From: Podospora pseudoanserina
Taxonomy: Eukaryota > Ascomycota > Sordariomycetes > Sordariales > Podosporaceae
Length of the DNA stretch: 64,000 nt
Assembly: GCF_035222485.1 (NCBI RefSeq)
Contig: NC_085924.1
Coordinates: 3,844,001-3,908,000 of the forward strand
Direction: 5' to 3'
Of this stretch, positions 58,889 through 64,000 are shown piece by piece. The translations under genes and the position numbers were made by a program. Position 1 is the stretch's first letter; every line of letters begins with the position of its first letter. The notes under the pieces were generated by a model. It ran no database searches. It was not told the DNA's origin and saw only the letters and a program-made list of their open reading frames with translations.

Positions 58889-61100
58889 CGCGTGTCGGGT
58901 CGTGAGATGGGGGTTCTGGCTGTTCCAAGATTCGATTGATATTACGGATGGTCGGCAGTGGCGCACATGCTCTCTCACACTCTCTCGATAACTCGATACA
59001 GACACGGGGTGATTGGCAAAGGGAAGGAGGCAGGGGCAGGACAGCGTCAAACAGGAGAACAAGGAAGTGTAGTCGGAATTGATGATGATGATGATGGATG
59101 GGTTCCGCCGCGTCGGGCTCGATTCGTCGGCTTTGGGATGCGAAATGGAGGGAAGGGCAAAAGCAAGGCCGAGTTGGATTGATTGTGTCGACGGTCGGTT
59201 GTGGTTCAGCTGGTCTGGGCGGGAATCTTTGCTGCGCAGGGGCCGAGAGAACAAGCAGAACGCCGCTTGGCGGTACGGTACGGAGCAACAGAGTATGTAC
59301 GCTGTCGTGGCATTCGCTCTCAGGCTTTACTTGTTCTCTTCTGGTCCTCGCAGCGTAGGTAGATCAACAAATTGGAAGGATTCATGAGTATTTTGATTAT
59401 GGACGAAAAGAAAAAGGAAAAAAAAAACCCCGTCGGTGCTGTGCTGTGCTGTACTGTGCTGTGCTGTGGTGCTGCGCTGTAGCCAGGCGCAGTGCTCTCG
59501 GTTTAGGTAGTTACCTGTAAAAAGCCCAGACCACCCCGCCATTTCAAAACTCCAGTGGTCAGCAACAACCCCGTTGCGAGGCGACACGGGACTCGGCGCC
59601 GAGACAAACGCACCCCGTTACTTTTGACCTTGCGACGATCACCAGTTTTCAAAGAGTGCATTTCCGCTGGCTTTAGGGAACATTCCGGGATTTCCAAACT
59701 ATATGTCTTCCTTTTCTCCTGATCAGTCTGCATACGTAGAACTGAAATGGCTGGAAAAGAGAGGACATTCCCAGAGCACCATTTCCCTTATCTCTCTCCA
59801 AAACTGGTCGGCCGACCCATTGCCCGACCTTCCGTTCAAAGGTGATCTCCCGTGCTTCGCGTTTTTCACTCCCCCCCCCAAGCAATTACATCATTTTTGT
59901 ACATACTTGGTCCCCAAATCAACCCGGCTGCCTCTCGTTTATTTACCACCATCATCAACAAAACAGTGGGTTTTGCCGTGTCAAGTTTGCCCATAAAATC
60001 CCACCTGCTCATTTAAAGCAACGGCTTCCCCTGTCTCTGGCTGCTCCGTCCGTCGGGCCTTCGGCGCCTGAAAAGGAGGCTTGGTCCCTGGCATTCCTTT
60101 GGGTACAGGATATAAGTAGCTAGGCCCAGTGTTGAGACGACTATTCTGTCCGCAGCCCAGCCATACAGAGCCCTTTGTTCCCACATGGCAGATACCAAGA
60201 CGGAAGACGGCAACAGCGGCAACAAAACCCTCCTTTTGCACACATTGTCAATCCCTTCTCGCCAAAAAAGTCAGCTGTTTCAAACCCTTCAAAATCATCT
60301 GTCATGAGTATTCTCTCCTTTCTCAACGGAGTTTCCCGTCAACCCCGTCTGCGCTCTGCAGAAACTGTTCTCGCTTGCCTGTTCCCAATTCCCGGTCGTG
60401 CAGCTTGTTAGCGTCGTCATGGAGGCTGAAGGCGGAGTTTGTAAGATTGCAGAAGGGAGTTTCTATTTCTGGCATGTCAGTCAGCCAGCCCCCCTGAATA
60501 CTATCGCAGCCTTGTTTTCTTTTGGGACTTCCAGAAGGTTTCTTGATCAGGCTTATGAAAAGAATGAGACACATCCTGGCTGAAGACAGAAAGGATATAG
60601 TATCACAGGTGTCCCGATTTGCATTCATCTTCACAAAACAATTAGTATAAACTAGCCATCTTTTCAGCCCCTATCGGCCACGGCGTCTACATCTGTATTT
60701 ATAACCATCCATTGACTGATTTTCTCACCATCCCTATTCCATCCACAGCATACAAGTCCAAGAATAGTGTCAACTTCAATCATGAATTCAATTTGCGTCT
60801 GTCTCACTAGGTATCTCGTGCTCGTGCTCCCAAATCCCGTGCTTTCGCTCGTCATCCCATGCAAAAATGTTGCCAGTTACATTTGGAGAAAAAAAAAAAA
60901 AAACCCATCCATTCCAATCAAAAAGAGTCCCGGTGTTCCCATCCATGACATGACCACCACATATTCTCCCATCGCGGGGTATCCCGCCAAAAAGAAACAA
61001 AACACATTCATACAATGCAACCCAAGATGCAGATGCCAACATGCAGAAAACAAGGTATGCCCATCATCACCCATCATTCCATTCAACCTCGCCCCAACCC
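58889..61100. other. Intergenic, 2.2 kb, PIP5K promoter and allantoinase 3' flank
   Basis: The PIP5K frame stays open upstream to about 59254 but lacks an ATG. A TGTGC-type pentanucleotide run lies at 59437-59480. Otherwise unremarkable; no gene is supported. Confidence 0.5.
59437..59480. repeat. (GTGCT)n pentanucleotide repeat
   Basis: Imperfect run of GTGCT/GTACT units upstream of PIP5K; a shorter similar run is at 18195-18215. Confidence 0.75.
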
Positions 61101-62978
61101 TTAAGCAGTCCTCCTCTCAACAATCGCCTCCCCCCTCGGCTTCCCCCCGACAAACCCCCCTCCCACGGCGCCAAGCTGGAAAACCTTCTCCCCCCTAACC
61201 CAACTCTCCCTCACCCGTCCAACAAACTGCCTCCCCTCCCACGGCGACACCTTATTCTTCCACCTCATCTCCCCGCTCCTCAACACCCAGCTCTCCTCGC
61301 TATCAAACACGCAGAAATCCGCGTCGTGCCCGACCTTGATCGCGCCCTTGCGGTGATACAGCCCCACCTGCTGCGCCGTGGCCTGCGAGCACATCCTGAC
61401 CATGTCCACCAGATCCGGCGCCGGTAACCCGTGAGCGGCTCTGTCAGTGGCGATGGTGTGCAGGATGGGAAGACCAAGGCCGACAGAGGAAATCCCGCCC
61501 CAGGCAGCGAAGAAGTCGCCTTGGTTGGTGTTTGTGATGGGGAGGAGACGTTGTTGGGGGGCGGGGTTGGGGTGGTGGGTTGTGTCGGCGCAGCATGTGG
61601 TAGCAGTGGTGGTGGAAAGGGGGTTGGTGGGCTGCTCCTCGATGGGGGAGGGGGTTTCCGACGCAAGAGTCATCACCACGCCTGAATCCGTCGGCTTCAG
61701 CTCTGGCCGGGAGGAGGCGTGGGAGCAAGACTTGTCGTGGGTTTGATCAGAGGGCAAAGTCATATCAACACCCGAGTCGGAGTGATGCATATTCGGCCTC
61801 AGCGAATCATCATCCACCGTCTGAAGATGCGGAGGCAGCAGCTTCAGCTCTGGCGTGCAAGGGCTGTGGTCAGAAACAATAGTCTTGATGCACCCCTCCC
61901 CTTGCGCCTCAACAATCTCCTCCCACAGTCGGTCTTGGTTGGTCTGCGACCGGATGGGAGGGCAGCACTTGTGACGGGTGTCGCCGTCTTCAATGTCATC
62001 TGCCGCGAGGCCGAGGTAGTGGAAGCATGTCTCGGCCGTGATGTTGACGCCTTCCTTGCGAGCATTGCGGAGGATGGGGATCGCCTCTACGGCGGAGAGG
62101 TGGACGATGTGGAGGTGCAGCTTGGGTGCCAGCTCGGCCAGGGAGACGATCTCCTCGATGGCATACGTCTCAAAGGCTGGGGGGCGAGACTCCAAGAAGG
62201 TGCTGTAGCTGAAGAGATCGCCTTTGGGGGCGAGAGGTGGGTCAGAGATTTGGACGTAATCGCCCACAGACTCGGTGATGGGGGGGAGCATCTCGGCATG
62301 GAACATCAAGGTGGTGGGGGAGTCTTTGAGTGTGGTCATGGCCAAGGCGATGTCTTTGGAGGACACGGCTGGGAACTCATCCACCTGTGATTGGGTTAGC
62401 TGACTGACTGGATGGCTGGACATAGATCTGATAGGGAATAGGATGGGGTGACTAACACCAGAGTCGATAAGGAAACCCTTGAAGCCACGCACACCAGCCT
62501 CGACCAGCGGGAGCAGCTCGCCTGCGTTGCCGGGGATGACACCTCCGTAGAAGCCCACGTCGACCCAGCATTGGCCCTGGCTAGCACGAAGCTTCTCTTG
62601 GAACCCTGCTAGGGTGGTGGTGGGCGGGATGGCGTTGAGCGGCATGTCGATAACGGTTGTGACACCGCCAGAGGCGGCTGCCTTAGTGCCCGTGTTGAAG
62701 CCCTCCCACTCGGTACGGCCCGGCTCGTTGAGGTGGACATGGGCGTCTACCAGACCGGGGAGTAGGAACTTGGGGCTGAGGTCATTGTATGTGGTGTTGG
62801 GGGGGAAAGAGCTCCCGGGCAAAACTTCACGGACTACGGAGAGAATCTTGCCGGTCACCGGTGATACAGTGACGGTGGCTGGTGTGAGAAGGAGGGTGTC
62901 ATCTGGGAGTGTGATGATGGTGTTTGTCGAGGCCAGCACCACAAGGGGCTGCTCGTTCTGTTGGAGCGTGGTAGCCAT
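61101..62978 (-). CDS. DAL1: Allantoinase
   Basis: Zinc amidohydrolase that opens allantoin to allantoate in purine breakdown. Exon 1 (62978..62457) and exon 2 (62384..61101) are separated by a 72-base intron (GTTAGT...CAG) whose length is a multiple of three and which has no stop in frame, so an unspliced reading would add 24 residues. Spliced length is about 601 aa, with DSG/VDEFPAVS at the junction. Metal ligands and motifs are DAHVHLNEPGR, FKGFLIDSG (carbamylated-Lys region), MFHAEM, HIVHLSA and VSDHSPCTPELK, then GDFFAAWGGISSVGLGLP. Between the last two lies an insertion of about 100 residues rich in His, Ser, Thr and Pro. GATA motifs upstream suggest nitrogen control. Confidence 0.94.
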   Translation of the reverse strand: MATTLQQNEQPLVVLASTNTIITLPDDTLLLTPATVTVSPVTGKILSVVREVLPGSSFPPNTTYNDLSPKFLLPGLVDAHVHLNEPGRTEWEGFNTGTKAAASGGVTTVIDMPLNAIPPTTTLAGFQEKLRASQGQCWVDVGFYGGVIPGNAGELLPLVEAGVRGFKGFLIDSGVSHPILFPIRSMSSHPVSQLTQSQVDEFPAVSSKDIALAMTTLKDSPTTLMFHAEMLPPITESVGDYVQISDPPLAPKGDLFSYSTFLESRPPAFETYAIEEIVSLAELAPKLHLHIVHLSAVEAIPILRNARKEGVNITAETCFHYLGLAADDIEDGDTRHKCCPPIRSQTNQDRLWEEIVEAQGEGCIKTIVSDHSPCTPELKLLPPHLQTVDDDSLRPNMHHSDSGVDMTLPSDQTHDKSCSHASSRPELKPTDSGVVMTLASETPSPIEEQPTNPLSTTTATTCCADTTHHPNPAPQQRLLPITNTNQGDFFAAWGGISSVGLGLPILHTIATDRAAHGLPAPDLVDMVRMCSQATAQQVGLYHRKGAIKVGHDADFCVFDSEESWVLRSGEMRWKNKVSPWEGRQFVGRVRESWVRGEKVFQLGAVGGGFVGGKPRGEAIVERRTA

Positions 62979-63120
62979 ATTGAAGAGAGAGGTGTGTCGA
63001 TTTTTCCCCCAAAGCCACAGCTCGAAGGGGTGAGGGAAGTGAAGTCAGAAAGAGACAGGGGATCAGGATAGGATGATGCTAGGCTATCGGGACCCGGCGA
63101 TATGGTTTGGTAGTTTGCAG

Positions 63121-63777
63121 GATAAGGCGTGTGGGCTTCCTATAAGGGAGGGGAGAGAGTCTTATCTCTGGGCTGCGGGATGGGTGTGCGGCGGTGCGGG
63201 ACAGTTTTGATAAGTAGCCGTGAGACGAGAGAGAATAAAGGTTGCACGGCGCAATGTGATCCGTAGGCGAGAATGGGGGGTGTGGTGTGGTGGTAAGCAA
63301 GATACAGGGTCTTGGCCGGTGGGAGCAGTCAAAAGATGAGATGTGAAAGTGAAGATAAGATATCGAGTCACCAACGAGGACAGACACAAACATATATATA
63401 TATATATATAAAGAGAGGGAAGGAAAGGGAAATATCCGGCACGGTTTCTTTCCGGCCTTGTTTCTTTGCTTCCTTTTGGCAGGCAGTCAAGGCAATGGCC
63501 TCAGCAAAATCCACTCCATCCACCTTGAACACACCGTCAGATACCGAGAATTCTCCCAGGCATTGGAACGGCTGCCATGATCCAGACCGCCCCTCTCTCC
63601 CTCCCGGGAGGGAGACAGATTCCCATACACCCATACCACTTGTTGCGGTCTCGGAATCGCATTGTCGCATGCAGCAGCACAGGAACGAGGTCATTATCAG
63701 AGGATGGCCCACCGAGCTGATAAGGCGCTTGGTGGATCTCTTTTTAGATGCCAGGACCCTGGCGCCACGACCTTATC
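63121..63777. promoter_or_regulatory. Cluster of GATA motifs upstream of allantoinase
   Basis: GATAAG (either strand) occurs at 63121-63126, 63161-63166, 63209-63214, 63354-63359, 63719-63724 and 63772-63777, plus TTATC at about 63694. These lie 140-800 bases before the allantoinase ATG. GATA factors of the AreA/NIT2 type bind paired GATA sites in nitrogen-catabolic promoters; that rule is known from Aspergillus and Neurospora, and its application here is inference. Confidence 0.6.
63391..63411. repeat. (TA)n dinucleotide tract
   Basis: About ten TA units in non-coding sequence upstream of allantoinase. Confidence 0.9.
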
Positions 63778-64000
63778 TCTGGCAGCTGACTGGCCGTGCT
63801 GATTAGATCGGATGCGGCCGGGCTGTATTGGGTTCACGCCCTGCCGATCAGTGGCTGAAAATGACGGCACGCCCGTCTTTCAGAGCATGGGCCACCCTTC
63901 TGGCCCCCGCACATTCTGGACCCCACCGGGGTGCGGCAGGCAGACCTGCTTCCTTTTTTGGCGGGGATCCGAAGCTATCGTGAGAGAGTTCACGCTTGTG

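Larger units (their letters stand above)
62979..64000. other. Allantoinase upstream region to the window end
   Basis: No gene is supported in the last 1 kb. It contains the GATA cluster and a (TA)n run at 63391-63411. A plus-strand frame at 63312-63806 lacks recognisable motifs. Confidence 0.5.

Noticed and set aside
63312-63806. 164-codon plus-strand frame near the window end
   Set aside because: Its beginning translates a TA repeat (IYIYI), and the rest lacks family features.

Overview
The window is nuclear DNA of a filamentous ascomycete, most likely a Sordariomycete and probably Sordariales. The signs are short GT-AG introns of about 50-75 bases with CTAAC-like branch sites, one- to five-exon genes on both strands, C/G-biased third codon positions, and a gene set typical of moulds (NADPH oxidase Nox1, Fig1, a cytochrome b5-acyl-CoA dehydrogenase fusion). 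The species cannot be named from the sequence alone. I see no transposon, rRNA gene, convincing tRNA gene or CRISPR array.

Layout. 0-20 kb: class I alpha-mannosidase (-), TRM10 (-) with a second small reading frame behind it, MSH2 (+), proteasome subunit RPN3 (-), TAF12 (-), and an unrecognised Ser/Arg-rich protein (-). 20-30 kb: DASH subunit SPC34 (+, apparently frameshifted), a DsbA-like oxidoreductase (-), FIG1 (+), a RING protein (-) divergent from SLD2 (+). 29-40 kb: UBP2 (-), complex I subunit NDUFA11/21.3 kDa (+), an unrecognised Ser/Pro-rich gene broken by TAG codons (-), glutaryl-CoA dehydrogenase (+) and UBC4/5 (+). After a 3.6 kb gene-poor stretch come NOX1 (+), FEN1/RAD27 (+) and the cytochrome b5-acyl-CoA dehydrogenase (+). 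52-63 kb: SYS1 (-), COA6 (+), PIP5K/MSS4 (-) and allantoinase (-).

Functional themes. MSH2, SLD2 and FEN1 are replication/repair genes, and each has CGCG-core (MCB-like) sites shortly upstream. UBP2, RPN3, UBC4/5 and the RING protein belong to the ubiquitin-proteasome system. NDUFA11, COA6 and glutaryl-CoA dehydrogenase are mitochondrial. NOX1 and FIG1 act in hyphal signalling, fusion and mating. Allantoinase (purine catabolism) has a cluster of GATA motifs upstream, as expected for nitrogen control.

The least expected observation is recurrent: at TRM10, PIP5K and the 35-37 kb gene, a TAG codon is followed in the same frame by a long stretch that looks coding. This could be stop-codon readthrough, a second cistron, nonsense mutations or sequence errors. 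The sequence alone does not decide among them. Exon boundaries were placed by hand from splice signals and reading-frame continuity.
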